Assembly: GCA_913053665.1 (NCBI GenBank)
Contig: CAJXGR010000163.1
Location: 1-7,011 of the forward strand
DNA length: 7,011 nt
Reading direction: 5' to 3'
DNA from: an uncultured Spirochaetia bacterium
GTDB lineage: Bacteria; Spirochaetota; UBA6919
Positions within the stretch are counted from its first letter, which is position 1. Each line of letters begins with the position of its first letter. Below, in pieces: positions 1 to 6,703 of the stretch. Below the pieces are notes generated by a model that was not told the origin of the DNA, did not search any database, and was given only the letters and a program-made list of their open reading frames with translations. The position numbers and the translations under genes were made by a program.

Positions 1-1
1 A

Positions 2-307
2 ATCACTTTGATCCAGGATTTCGATCTGTCCCGTAGTCTCACTATTGAAGGGACAGAGGATAGGGAGCCTCTGCTGTCCTTGAATCTATCCCAGAAAAAG
101 CGGGAGAATGTCAAAGAGATCACCGATCCCAAGAAGGAAAAGAAGAAAGAGCTTTACGTAGTCAAGAAGGGAGACAGTCTTTCAAAGATCGCGACTGTGA
201 AATACGGGAGTCACACTTTGTGGAGACGAATTTATGGAGCCAATAGAGAGGTCGTTGGAAATAATCCCAATTTAATCAAACCAGGACAGGAGTTAAAGAT
301 ACCATGA
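2..307 (+). CDS. LysM-domain tail protein, 5'-truncated by window edge
   Basis: The reading frame is open from the first bases. The first possible start is a TTG at 8, but codons before it are also open and no ribosome binding site is visible, so this is most likely the C-terminal part of a longer gene. The C-terminal ~50 residues form a complete LysM module: YVVKKGDSLSKIA, then YGSHTLWRRIYGANR, then NPNLIKPGQELKIP. The preceding segment (about 50 residues) ends in a highly charged Lys/Glu linker. LysM modules bind glycan in cell-wall enzymes, but in contractile tails they occur in structural proteins such as PBSX XkdP and the tube-cap/CIS-tube proteins, joining tube or tape to baseplate. The place just before tail-X, hub and spike genes supports that structural role (inference). 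Its stop overlaps the next start in ATGA. LysM call is firm; exact family is uncertain because the N-terminus is missing. Confidence 0.85.
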   Translation: MTLIQDFDLSRSLTIEGTEDREPLLSLNLSQKKRENVKEITDPKKEKKKELYVVKKGDSLSKIATVKYGSHTLWRRIYGANREVVGNNPNLIKPGQELKIP

Positions 308-525
308 TCCCAGAACTCTTTATGGAAGACCAGGAATATACTATTATAAAAGGCGATACTTATACATCCATTGCCCGGAAGTTTTACGGTGATGTGATCT
401 GTAGAAAAGAGATTATGAAGGCCAATGATTATATAGATCTTCTGGAAGGGGAAACTCTTATAATCCCTCCCCTCATTGGCTTTGAGGAATATACCTTCGC
501 CAGAAAAGACAAAGGAAAAACATGA
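304..525 (+). CDS. Small LysM-like tail protein (tail protein X type)
   Basis: This 73-residue protein is almost entirely one LysM-like module: YTIIKGDTYTSIARKFYGD at about residues 12-30, then KEIMKANDYIDLLEGETLIIPPL. The size and the ending Leu-x-Ile-Pro-Pro resemble P2 gpX (tail protein X), a small baseplate-associated LysM protein encoded just upstream of gpD in P2-like phages. The gpD-like gene follows directly here too. The start ATG overlaps the upstream stop in ATGA, and an AGGAG lies 11 bases upstream at 288-292, so coupled translation is likely. The stop overlaps the next start in the same way. It has no signal peptide, so a structural role inside the virion or injection particle is more likely than cell-wall remodelling (inference). 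Confidence 0.85.
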   Translation: MIPELFMEDQEYTIIKGDTYTSIARKFYGDVICRKEIMKANDYIDLLEGETLIIPPLIGFEEYTFARKDKGKT

Positions 526-1565
526 TCGTTGACTGGATAGAACTTGCAATAGATGGGGTAAAAATCCCCCAATCCTTTATCAAAAGCTTTTCTGTAAAGT
601 CCAGTCGTATTGAAAGGCCCATGACCCTTGAGATAGAACTAGTTAAAAAGCTGAATCGATACAGGGAAGCCTTTAAGGAGAAGGCCAGGGTCACTTTAAA
701 GGTGGCCTACAAGGATCGTTATCCACTCACGAAAGTCTTTGACGGGGTTCTCACCAAGCCTAATCAGGAGCGGCGAACGATCAAGTTAAAGTGTGAGGAC
801 TTGTCCTATCTATTAAAAGAGCCGAAAACCATCACGTTCGTGAACCTGTGGGATGGGGACATCATAAAACGATTGGCACCGGGCGCCAATGTGGACAATG
901 TGAAAAACAGAAAGCATTATCGCAAAGTAAGCTTCACGCAGAAGTCGGTGAGGTGGATCATGAATTACTTGGCAGAGAAAAGCCTCTCGGACTGGTTTTT
1001 CATTGCAGATAAATTGTATTATGGAGAGAAGTACAGCTTTACAAAGGAAAAGGAGACCTCGCTAATCGACTTAAAAGCTCCTTACATAGTGCAGAACAGC
1101 TTAAACTGGCATGAGGGAGTCCCTAATCTTAAAGTAATCGTGGTGGGGACAGACGAAAAAGGACGCCCTTATATTGGAAAAGCTGGCAAGGGTACGAACA
1201 TCAGGAAGTTCTTCGATAAGGACGCGGGTAAAGACAGTGTCGGAGACAAGGCCAAGGAGCATTACAAGGAGCTGTCATTCAAGGGATTTCGTGGCTCCTT
1301 AAAGCTTTTGGCCGAACCGATCCTTTCTCACTCCCAAAAAGTGATTATAAAGGAAGAAGACAAGGAGCGGGAGGCCTGGATCGACTCTCAGACCATCACC
1401 TGGTCACCATCCGATGGCCTCAGACAGGAGATAAAGGTGGGGGAGCAAGAGAAAGAGACAAAAAAGAAGGCCAAAAAGAAAGCTAAAAAGAAGGGTCGAA
1501 GAACACGGAGAGGACGAAGGAGAGGAAGACGAAAAAGAAAAATAGCCTTGGGGCAAAGGAAATAA
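522..1565 (+). CDS. gpD/gp27-like baseplate hub protein with polybasic C-terminus
   Basis: This 347-residue protein sits between the tail-X-like and spike genes, the position of P2 gpD, Mu gp44 and PBSX XkdQ, which form the trimeric hub holding the spike. Supporting features are the N-terminal beta-rich region (residues 1-100, with a VFDGVLTKPNQERRTIKLKCED stretch typical of the first hub barrel) and the late segment SFKGFRGSLKLLAEP ... KVIIKEEDKEREAWIDSQTITWS, which resembles the family's final domain. Similarity is structural in flavour, with no catalytic motif. The start ATG overlaps the upstream TGA, with AGGA five bases upstream at 513-516. Residues 310-347 are odd: 24 of 38 are Lys or Arg, a Lys block (KKKAKKKAKKK) followed by an Arg block (GRRTRRGRRRGRRKRK). 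Hub proteins do not usually end like this. Hub assignment rests mainly on gene order and size. Confidence 0.75.
   Translation: MIVDWIELAIDGVKIPQSFIKSFSVKSSRIERPMTLEIELVKKLNRYREAFKEKARVTLKVAYKDRYPLTKVFDGVLTKPNQERRTIKLKCEDLSYLLKEPKTITFVNLWDGDIIKRLAPGANVDNVKNRKHYRKVSFTQKSVRWIMNYLAEKSLSDWFFIADKLYYGEKYSFTKEKETSLIDLKAPYIVQNSLNWHEGVPNLKVIVVGTDEKGRPYIGKAGKGTNIRKFFDKDAGKDSVGDKAKEHYKELSFKGFRGSLKLLAEPILSHSQKVIIKEEDKEREAWIDSQTITWSPSDGLRQEIKVGEQEKETKKKAKKKAKKKGRRTRRGRRRGRRKRKIALGQRK
1449..1562 (+). other. Lys/Arg-rich low-complexity tail coding segment of the hub gene
   Basis: The final 38 codons of the hub gene encode an almost uniformly basic, presumably disordered tail. The Lys part, about 1461-1493, is an imperfect 12-base repeat giving Lys-Lys-Lys-Ala units. 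The Arg part, about 1494-1541, uses AGA, AGG, CGA and CGG codons in a purine-rich run. Short repeats of this kind can expand by replication slippage, which may be how the tail arose (inference). The segment ends in IALGQRK before the TAA at 1563, and the next gene's AAGGA binding site (1556-1560) lies in its last codons. Confidence 0.7.
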
Positions 1566-1566
1566 A

Positions 1567-2109
1567 ATGACTGAAACAGGCAATCAATCTTTTATAAAGG
1601 TTTTAAGCGATCTCATCAACCAACTCGTTGTCCAGAAAGGAGGCAAGCGGGGTGTGGTGAAAAGTGTAGACGAAGAAGCCCTGACCTGCACGGTAGAACC
1701 AGACGACAAGAGTGCGATCATTGTTTCTGCCAAAATCACAGCCGATGGGAAGGGGATCATTCCCCTTCCAACAGTAGGAAGTGTCGTCTCACTCATCCCC
1801 TTTCATATGGAATCGGAAGAAGAAGGAGACTGGGGTATTGTCCAGTACTCAAGGATAGATAAATATATCGTGTTAGCCGAAACGGACATCATCATTGAGG
1901 CCAAGGGAACCGTGAAAATAGGCTCTGAAACATCCAACGAACCTTTAATCATGGGAACCAAGCTGATCGCCAAGCTCCAGGAGCTTGTCACTCCCCTTTT
2001 AACCCATATTCACCCTGTGACTGCCATAGGATCTCCCACAGGGCCTCCTGTTGGCCTTTCACCTGTAGATTTTAGCTCATCATTGTCCGAGAAGGTGTTT
2101 ACGTCATGA
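1567..2109 (+). CDS. Baseplate central spike protein, gpV/gp45/gp138-like
   Basis: This 180-residue protein has the layout of a phage membrane-piercing spike. An N-terminal helix (residues 6-24) precedes an OB-fold-like beta region (27-95, including VVKSVDEEALTCTVEP and IIPLPTVGSVVSLIPF). A short region of alternating beta-type residues follows (101-130, IVLAETDIIIEAKGTVKIGS), then a C-terminal segment with THIHP at 146-150 and a Gly/Pro-rich GSPTGPPVG. In P2 gpV and phi92 gp138 a His-x-His pair from each subunit of the trimer binds an iron ion at the spike tip; the His-Ile-His here is a plausible equivalent (inference). It starts one base after the hub stop, with AAGGA six bases upstream at 1556-1560, and its stop overlaps the next start in ATGA. 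Pairing with the hub gene agrees with physical contact in the particle. Confidence 0.83.
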   Translation: MTETGNQSFIKVLSDLINQLVVQKGGKRGVVKSVDEEALTCTVEPDDKSAIIVSAKITADGKGIIPLPTVGSVVSLIPFHMESEEEGDWGIVQYSRIDKYIVLAETDIIIEAKGTVKIGSETSNEPLIMGTKLIAKLQELVTPLLTHIHPVTAIGSPTGPPVGLSPVDFSSSLSEKVFTS

Positions 2110-2459
2110 CTCTTGAACTCTCCAACTTCCGCATTCACGTATCCTACAGGGCTATCGAGGCAAACCTCGATGAGGACATCCTTTCGGATGAAAAGAGTGA
2201 CTGGCTTTTATCCAGTACGGGAGACTGGATTCTAGCCAATGGTGAAAAAGCTTTAGATCAGGACTTGATAGAAACTTTTCACTTAAAACCCTTTGAGGAC
2301 ATCATCGATATTCAGGAAGGATCGACTCTATACAGGTTCAAGAATGCCAATATCAATAATAATAATGAGATAGAGATCAGGCAGGCCTTATTAGAATGGC
2401 TTTCCAAAGACGACAGGATCGATCCAAACTCTGTGGAGGTCTCCATTGAACGTGCTTAG
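2106..2459 (+). CDS. Baseplate wedge protein, gp25/W/gp46-like
   Basis: A 117-residue protein between the spike and the J-like gene, the slot of P2 gpW, T4 gp25, Mu gp46 and PBSX XkdS (DUF2634). The pattern TGDWILANGEKALDQDL (residues 38-54) resembles the 'T-x-x-G-D ... L-x-Q-D-L' core of this group, and RQALLEWLSKDDRID (92-106) fits the conserved C-terminal helix and Arg-Ile element that precedes the final beta strand (VEVSI). Proteins of this type nucleate sheath assembly and bind the J protein in the wedge. The ATG overlaps the spike stop, with AAGGTG eight bases upstream (2092-2097). Four Asn codons form an in-frame AAT repeat (2355-2366) in a likely loop. Its last 14 bases overlap the J gene. 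Family is well supported by position and pattern; which subfamily is uncertain. Confidence 0.75.
   Translation: MTLELSNFRIHVSYRAIEANLDEDILSDEKSDWLLSSTGDWILANGEKALDQDLIETFHLKPFEDIIDIQEGSTLYRFKNANINNNNEIEIRQALLEWLSKDDRIDPNSVEVSIERA
2435..2448 (+). promoter_or_regulatory. Ribosome binding site and TTG start of the J-like gene
   Basis: A perfect GGAGG (2435-2439) lies six bases before a TTG at 2446-2448. No ATG in this frame has comparable support, and the next Met codon is about 60 codons later, inside conserved sequence. The TTG therefore decides the start, giving a 14-base overlap with the wedge gene upstream and probably coupled translation. Confidence 0.7.
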
Positions 2460-3663
2460 CCCATCCGTACAGGATATACTTGATTATATCGATACCAAAT
2501 CCCTTTCCGAGACAGAATATGTCCAGCTTGTGGATGAACTCATTGAAAGAGACCCCAATTTTACAGATATTTTAAACCGACTGGTGGATGAAACATCCAC
2601 TCGGATCCCTGAACTCAAGAACCTTCGCCCTGAAGCCATGATCATGAAAACCCTCAAAATAACGAGTCTCATCCATTATGAATATATCGATAAAGGGCTG
2701 GATGATCTCAAGAAGCAGATGATCGTCCAGACGGCTGAAGGGGAATGGCTCGACTTGCACGGTGGCGAGGAAGGCCTGGAAAGGAAAACCCTCGAAAAGG
2801 CTACAGGAAAGGTTCTTATCGGAAGTTCCATTCCTTCGGACGCTAGTTACATGGTCCCGGAGCTCATCACACTTGGAACGAAAGGCTCTATCGATCAGGA
2901 GCCTGTCTGCTTTTTTGGATTGACTACTCCAACGGCTGATCCCTCTACACCTGCTGATATAGACGGAGATTATACGGTTTTATTGGACATTCAAGCTGAA
3001 CTCGGAGGATCTGCCGCCAATCTGGATCCTGGACTCATCACGGAAGTGATTAGCAAAGTCCCTTATTTCGACCTCGTCAAACAGATCGAACCCACTTTAG
3101 GGGGCTTTGACCGTGAATCAGACGAGGCTTTCAGAACCCGTGTACTGGAAAAGAAAAAGACCAACACGGAATATTCCATCACCTGGTTCAAAAGCCAGGC
3201 TGAAAGCTTTGCCGGGGTCCTTGAGGCCCTGATTATCCCCACAATCCACGGGGAAGGGACGGTGGGTATTATTATTCGAGGCACAGGGACTGTGATCCCC
3301 CAAAGCGTTATTGATGCCGTCCAGGCTCACTTTGACAGCCCAGCGATCCGCCCTCTGGCCAACTGGAAAGCCTTTGTCTATCCTATCGCGACGAAAGGAG
3401 TGATGATTCAAATGGATGTCTATTATCGCAGCGGGTTTCCTGTTCTGGATAGTGATTTACAAAATGCTGTCAATACTTACTTTTCTAACCTCTCTATTGG
3501 CAGGCCTTATATTAAAAACATGATGGAAACTGAAGTGGGACAGGTTAGTAATGTCTACAATTTCACGACTCTCTTGCCTGTAGAGGATATGGTCGTGGCG
3601 ACGGATTCAAGTACCCTTATGGTCCTTGAATCAGCCACCTTTAATTTGATCGAGGTGATTTAA
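2446..3663 (+). CDS. Baseplate J-like wedge protein (gpJ / Mu gp47 / XkdT family)
   Basis: A 405-residue protein with the two clearest J-family signatures. The first is AEGEWLDLHGGEEGLER (residues 97-113), matching the family pattern of an Ala-x-Gly then Leu-Asp-x-x-Gly then Gly-Leu-x-Arg. The second is LGGFDRESDEAFRTRVL (218-234), matching Gly-Gly-x-Asp-x-Glu-Ser-Asp-x-x-Phe-Arg-x-Arg. Between them lies a beta-rich domain (about 120-215), and a predicted wedge domain follows (240-405). In known contractile tails, two copies of this protein (T4 gp6 equivalent) form the wedge core ring that opens on contact with the host. Length is normal for the family, so the gene looks intact. It begins at a TTG with a strong GGAGG and stops at 3661-3663, directly before the next ATG. 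Confidence 0.93.
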   Translation: MNVLSPSVQDILDYIDTKSLSETEYVQLVDELIERDPNFTDILNRLVDETSTRIPELKNLRPEAMIMKTLKITSLIHYEYIDKGLDDLKKQMIVQTAEGEWLDLHGGEEGLERKTLEKATGKVLIGSSIPSDASYMVPELITLGTKGSIDQEPVCFFGLTTPTADPSTPADIDGDYTVLLDIQAELGGSAANLDPGLITEVISKVPYFDLVKQIEPTLGGFDRESDEAFRTRVLEKKKTNTEYSITWFKSQAESFAGVLEALIIPTIHGEGTVGIIIRGTGTVIPQSVIDAVQAHFDSPAIRPLANWKAFVYPIATKGVMIQMDVYYRSGFPVLDSDLQNAVNTYFSNLSIGRPYIKNMMETEVGQVSNVYNFTTLLPVEDMVVATDSSTLMVLESATFNLIEVI

Positions 3664-4932
3664 ATGCCTGAAATAGCTATCAATTTCGACAGGGATATTT
3701 GGAGCGAGCTCCCCTCCAGAACAAGAGCTTTGGGGAAGGAAAGTTATAGATACCGCTTCCATCATCAAGTCTTTACGACTCTTTTCACGAACAAGGCTCT
3801 TCCTGAGATTAACTTCCTGAAGGATCAAATCTTCCTGGATACAGCCCAAGGGTCTTTTCTGGACTTGAAAGGAGATGAATATGGGATCAAAAGGCTGGTG
3901 GGTGAGGACGATGAGACCTATCGCGAGAAGATCAGGTTTTTAAGGATCCTCAAGGTTTATGGCCTGTCCCGTTATGCGATTGGACTTTATGTTCTCTTTA
4001 GAACAGGCTATGGGGCAGACATTCAGGATGAGTATGACTTCACTGGACGGATTGAAACGCCTAACTCTCTCCGACTCCCTGGGCGATTCCTTGTGATCAC
4101 CACTCCAAAGGGGAGATACTCCAGGGCCTATATCCGCTTCTGGAATGTCCCGCCCTTAAACACAAGCTTCCTCTATTCAGCCTTAAGGGAGCTTACTGAG
4201 CCTTACAACAAGATCATCCTGACTCCCTATACCGGTATAGAAGCGGTCAAGAAGATTATGGATTACTACTCGGACAATTATACTCTTACTGAAGCACGAA
4301 AGTTAAAGGTTCAATACCCTGTCTTAAAGGATAGTGGGGTTATTATAAACTCAACCGCCACATGGAACCTTAATCCATTGGGGATTAAACTTCACTCTAA
4401 CCCAAGGATACCTGTAGAAAAGCTTAAAGAAGAACTGGAGGCTCGTGCGAAAGGCTATTCCTATTATCTCAAGTTCACAAACCTCACGGCACTCCTTGAG
4501 AACTATATCTCAGGGGGATTTACGGATATAACGACTGTCATGAAGAGCAACTCAACTTATATTTGGCCAAAAGGTTTTGACTCTGTCTTTTTGGACGTCA
4601 TTGGGGACATTCGGATCGATCCCCCAAAGCTTGTCCAGAAAATAGCCCGAGAGTTTGGAGTGAAAGCTTATATTCGCGATCCCCTCTTCAAGAGGCTTAA
4701 AGAGCTTATGCCAGGGGGATTTAAAATCATATATGGCTGTGAGATCGGCTTTAGAATAAGGCCAAAAGGAAACTTTTTTTATGACATCGTCAAAATGGAT
4801 GGCTATATGGTCAGCCCGGAAACGGCTCAAAACGCTGTTTACATCTTCTATGACGGGAATATCGACGTAAATTACGTCACTCAAGAACTTTTAAAAGTTA
4901 AAAATAAAGATTTTAGATTAAGGAGAACATAA
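3664..4932 (+). CDS. gpI-position baseplate/tail protein with J-like N-terminal motif
   Basis: A 422-residue protein in the slot occupied by P2 gpI, Mu gp48 and PBSX XkdU, between the J protein and the fibre, where it would attach fibres to the wedge. Those proteins are usually about 180-200 residues, so this one is roughly twice as long. Residues 59-91 (DTAQGSFLDLKGDEYGIKR followed by GEDDETYREKIR) look like the two J-family signatures brought together, suggesting shared ancestry or a similar wedge-binding element. The rest has mixed alpha/beta character, many aromatic residues and no motif I recognise; there is no signal peptide or clear membrane segment. The ATG directly follows the J stop with GAGGTGA five bases upstream (3652-3658), and the TAA overlaps the fibre ATG by one base. 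Tail role is well supported by context; precise function is not known. Confidence 0.7.
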   Translation: MPEIAINFDRDIWSELPSRTRALGKESYRYRFHHQVFTTLFTNKALPEINFLKDQIFLDTAQGSFLDLKGDEYGIKRLVGEDDETYREKIRFLRILKVYGLSRYAIGLYVLFRTGYGADIQDEYDFTGRIETPNSLRLPGRFLVITTPKGRYSRAYIRFWNVPPLNTSFLYSALRELTEPYNKIILTPYTGIEAVKKIMDYYSDNYTLTEARKLKVQYPVLKDSGVIINSTATWNLNPLGIKLHSNPRIPVEKLKEELEARAKGYSYYLKFTNLTALLENYISGGFTDITTVMKSNSTYIWPKGFDSVFLDVIGDIRIDPPKLVQKIAREFGVKAYIRDPLFKRLKELMPGGFKIIYGCEIGFRIRPKGNFFYDIVKMDGYMVSPETAQNAVYIFYDGNIDVNYVTQELLKVKNKDFRLRRT

Positions 4933-6449
4933 TGGGATATTTAGGTTTTGAAACGCCCCTTGCCAACCCGGTCATTCTTTTCGACCGAGACTGGGCGGAC
5001 ACTGTGGGCTTTATTTTGGGGCTTATAAAAAAGAAGCACTCCAAGTACTTTACCGATGGACTCATCAATCCGGGAGGGAGTGATGCCATGATCAGTGCCT
5101 CCGTCAATTCGGGGAAGGTTATTTTGAGTGACATCCCCAGTGGGCTTATCCAAAACGGGAATTACGCAGAGAGTGTCACAAGTGGAGGTGTTGGGAAGGA
5201 GTTTTCCGTCACGGGAGCCGATGAGACCAAGAATGTCTATCTATTGGCAAAGGAGACTCAGACACCGATCACCTATGTTGAGGATGAGTTTAACCCCACT
5301 CACACCATGGTGAGCTTTGAGGCCGACCTTTTCTTTGACCCGGCCGCCAACCCCATTGATAGTACTAAAGGGGTTTATATAGGTCAATTAAACTTGTCTT
5401 CCGGCGGTACAGTTGTGTCGGCCATCGATAATAATGGCAAGATCAAATCCACCCTTGATTTAATCAATGTCTCCGGGGCTTTTGACCCTCTTAAGCTTGA
5501 CCTTCTCCCTGGATTCAATCCAGCCGAGTTTTTCAAGGACATTAATGACAAGATTAGCCTTAAGGGACAGCTATCTAACCTCACGAACTTTGGGAACATT
5601 GAGAAGACCGGGGATCAGGTCATCAAAATACATGGAAAGTATGATGACGGCACAGAGAGATATAATGTGATCTCTATAAACAATGTGGCAGAGAAGTTCC
5701 TGGAAGGAGCCATCGCATTAACGGCCAATGGTTCGGGGGGAAAGCTGGGCAATGTGTCCACAGCCAAGTTCAACTTGAATAAAGCTTTACTTTTTGCCAT
5801 TATAGACGGTGCCGCTAAGGGTTATGGGGCTTATCCCCTTCCCAAGTCTCAAGCCTCGGCTTCTAATCTAACGGGTGGCAATACATCCTTGTCTCTTGTC
5901 GCTGGAGACGGTTATTACATGAATCCTTTAGCTTTATTTCGAGTCACGGAAGTCGAAACAGGGAAAAGTGAGATCAAGAAAGGGGTTTCCAGGACTTCAG
6001 GGGCCATCGTTTTGGAAGGCCCCCTCTCCAACACTTATGACTTCGTTGCTAACACTGTGGAAGTCGAACAGATGGACAACTTCCGCCTCTATAACGTGGG
6101 GGATGGCTCTGAGCTTTACTCCGGACAATATACTTTCCTCGGGAAATACTTTGAGGTGGACGCTTCCATCTTTTTTGTCAGTAATTACGTGGATGAGTCA
6201 GGCACTTTCCTAGGGCAGAACATAAAAAATTACTTCTTCCCGAAATATCAATACGCGACTATCAAAGATGTAAAAGCAAGCGGCACTAGTGGAGGCTCCT
6301 CGGCAGCAGGTGTATTGCAAACAAGAGACTTGAATACCTTGAATGCAGATATCCCAGGTCTCTCCCTTTCGGCCAATCAATTTTCTTTGTTGCCGGGAAG
6401 GTATCGAATTGAAGCTTCTGCCCCCTGCTCGTGGTACAGAAAGCCATAG
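4932..6449 (+). CDS. Tail fibre / receptor-binding protein, frame-disrupted near C-terminus
   Basis: As read, this frame gives 505 residues. The ATG overlaps the upstream stop as TAATG, with AGGAG six bases upstream (4921-4925). The N-terminal part (residues 1-70) presumably attaches to the baseplate; the middle is rich in Gly, Ser, Asn and beta-type residues, as in trimeric fibres. From residue 444 a recognisable fibre C-terminal domain begins: a Gly/Ser-rich ASGTSGGSSAAG linker, LQTRDLNTLN, then FSLLPGRYRIEASAP (to residue 498). After that the frame reads only CSWYRKP and stops. The same domain continues in the +1 frame. Removing one base from the C5 run (6421-6425) restores 586 residues ending in KVEIYTQVFIQKIA. 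The product would recognise the host surface. It could be a true mutant, a sequencing error, or a +1 frameshift product. No chaperone gene follows. Confidence 0.85.
   Translation: MGYLGFETPLANPVILFDRDWADTVGFILGLIKKKHSKYFTDGLINPGGSDAMISASVNSGKVILSDIPSGLIQNGNYAESVTSGGVGKEFSVTGADETKNVYLLAKETQTPITYVEDEFNPTHTMVSFEADLFFDPAANPIDSTKGVYIGQLNLSSGGTVVSAIDNNGKIKSTLDLINVSGAFDPLKLDLLPGFNPAEFFKDINDKISLKGQLSNLTNFGNIEKTGDQVIKIHGKYDDGTERYNVISINNVAEKFLEGAIALTANGSGGKLGNVSTAKFNLNKALLFAIIDGAAKGYGAYPLPKSQASASNLTGGNTSLSLVAGDGYYMNPLALFRVTEVETGKSEIKKGVSRTSGAIVLEGPLSNTYDFVANTVEVEQMDNFRLYNVGDGSELYSGQYTFLGKYFEVDASIFFVSNYVDESGTFLGQNIKNYFFPKYQYATIKDVKASGTSGGSSAAGVLQTRDLNTLNADIPGLSLSANQFSLLPGRYRIEASAPCSWYRKP
6421..6426 (+). 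other. Frameshift site at C5 tract in the fibre gene
   Basis: The bases read GCC CCC TGC in frame 0. With four C instead of five the codons become GCC CCT GCT CGT, encoding Ala-Pro-Ala-Arg, which joins the two halves of the conserved domain without loss or gain. The disruption therefore amounts to exactly one extra base, most simply one extra C. CCC followed by U is also a sequence on which proline tRNA can slip forward by one base, so recoding is possible, but there is no stop codon or obvious stimulator in place. Confidence 0.8.
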
Positions 6450-6693
6450 AATTTTACTAAGAAATATTTCAGACTCAACAGATGATATATTAGGAAATAG
6501 TTCTTATTCTCTAACACCTAATGGATCTGTTTCCGTTTCTAAGCTAAAAGGCCTTGTTGATTTAAGTGCTGAAAAGGTTTTCGAAATACAACATTTTACC
6601 GAATCCGCACAAGCTAATTATGGACTAGGGCAACCCGCGAAGGATGCAAAAGTAGAGATTTACACACAAGTGTTTATCCAAAAAATTGCATGA
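6427..6693 (+). pseudogene. Displaced C-terminal fragment of the tail fibre (+1 frame)
   Basis: This frame holds the last 88 residues of the fibre domain, starting ARGTESHRILLRNISD and ending KVEIYTQVFIQKIA before TGA at 6691-6693. It has the pattern I know from fibre C-terminal domains: a 'His-x-x-x-Leu-x-Asn' strand, a short Asp/Thr loop, a Gly-Ser-Ser-x-Tyr motif (GNSSYSLTP), an 'Ala-x-Lys-x-Phe-Glu-x-x-His' strand (AEKVFEIQHF), a Gly-Leu-Gly turn and a final Glu-x-Tyr-Thr-x-Val strand. It has no start codon or ribosome binding site of its own, so it would be made only by frameshifting or if the C tract had one base fewer. Codon choice is AT-richer than in the preceding fibre sequence, which suggests a different origin for this tip. 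Confidence 0.8.
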
Positions 6694-6703
6694 CAAGAGC
6701 TAC

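Noticed and set aside
232..549. Minus-strand open frame across the LysM genes
   Set aside because: It covers two overlapping plus-strand genes with clear LysM motifs; there is no independent support.
2355..2366. Four-unit AAT repeat as a phase-variation tract
   Set aside because: The unit is three bases and in frame, so changes in copy number would only add or remove Asn residues.
3118..3411. Open frame of about 97 codons on the minus strand inside the J-like gene
   Set aside because: It lies wholly under a well-supported plus-strand gene, has no convincing ribosome binding site and no recognisable protein pattern.
4552..4884. Open frame of about 110 codons on the minus strand inside the gpI-position gene
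   Set aside because: It is antisense to a coherent plus-strand gene, and its residue pattern looks like a by-product of that gene's codons.
6343..6426. ATG at 6343 as the start of a separate 116-residue gene
   Set aside because: Residues 1-28 of that frame are an out-of-frame reading of conserved fibre sequence and there is no ribosome binding site; only the part after the frameshift is meaningful.
6260..6693. Diversity-generating variable region or invertible fibre cassette
   Set aside because: I found no template-like repeat of the segment, no reverse transcriptase gene and no flanking inverted repeats or invertase within the window.
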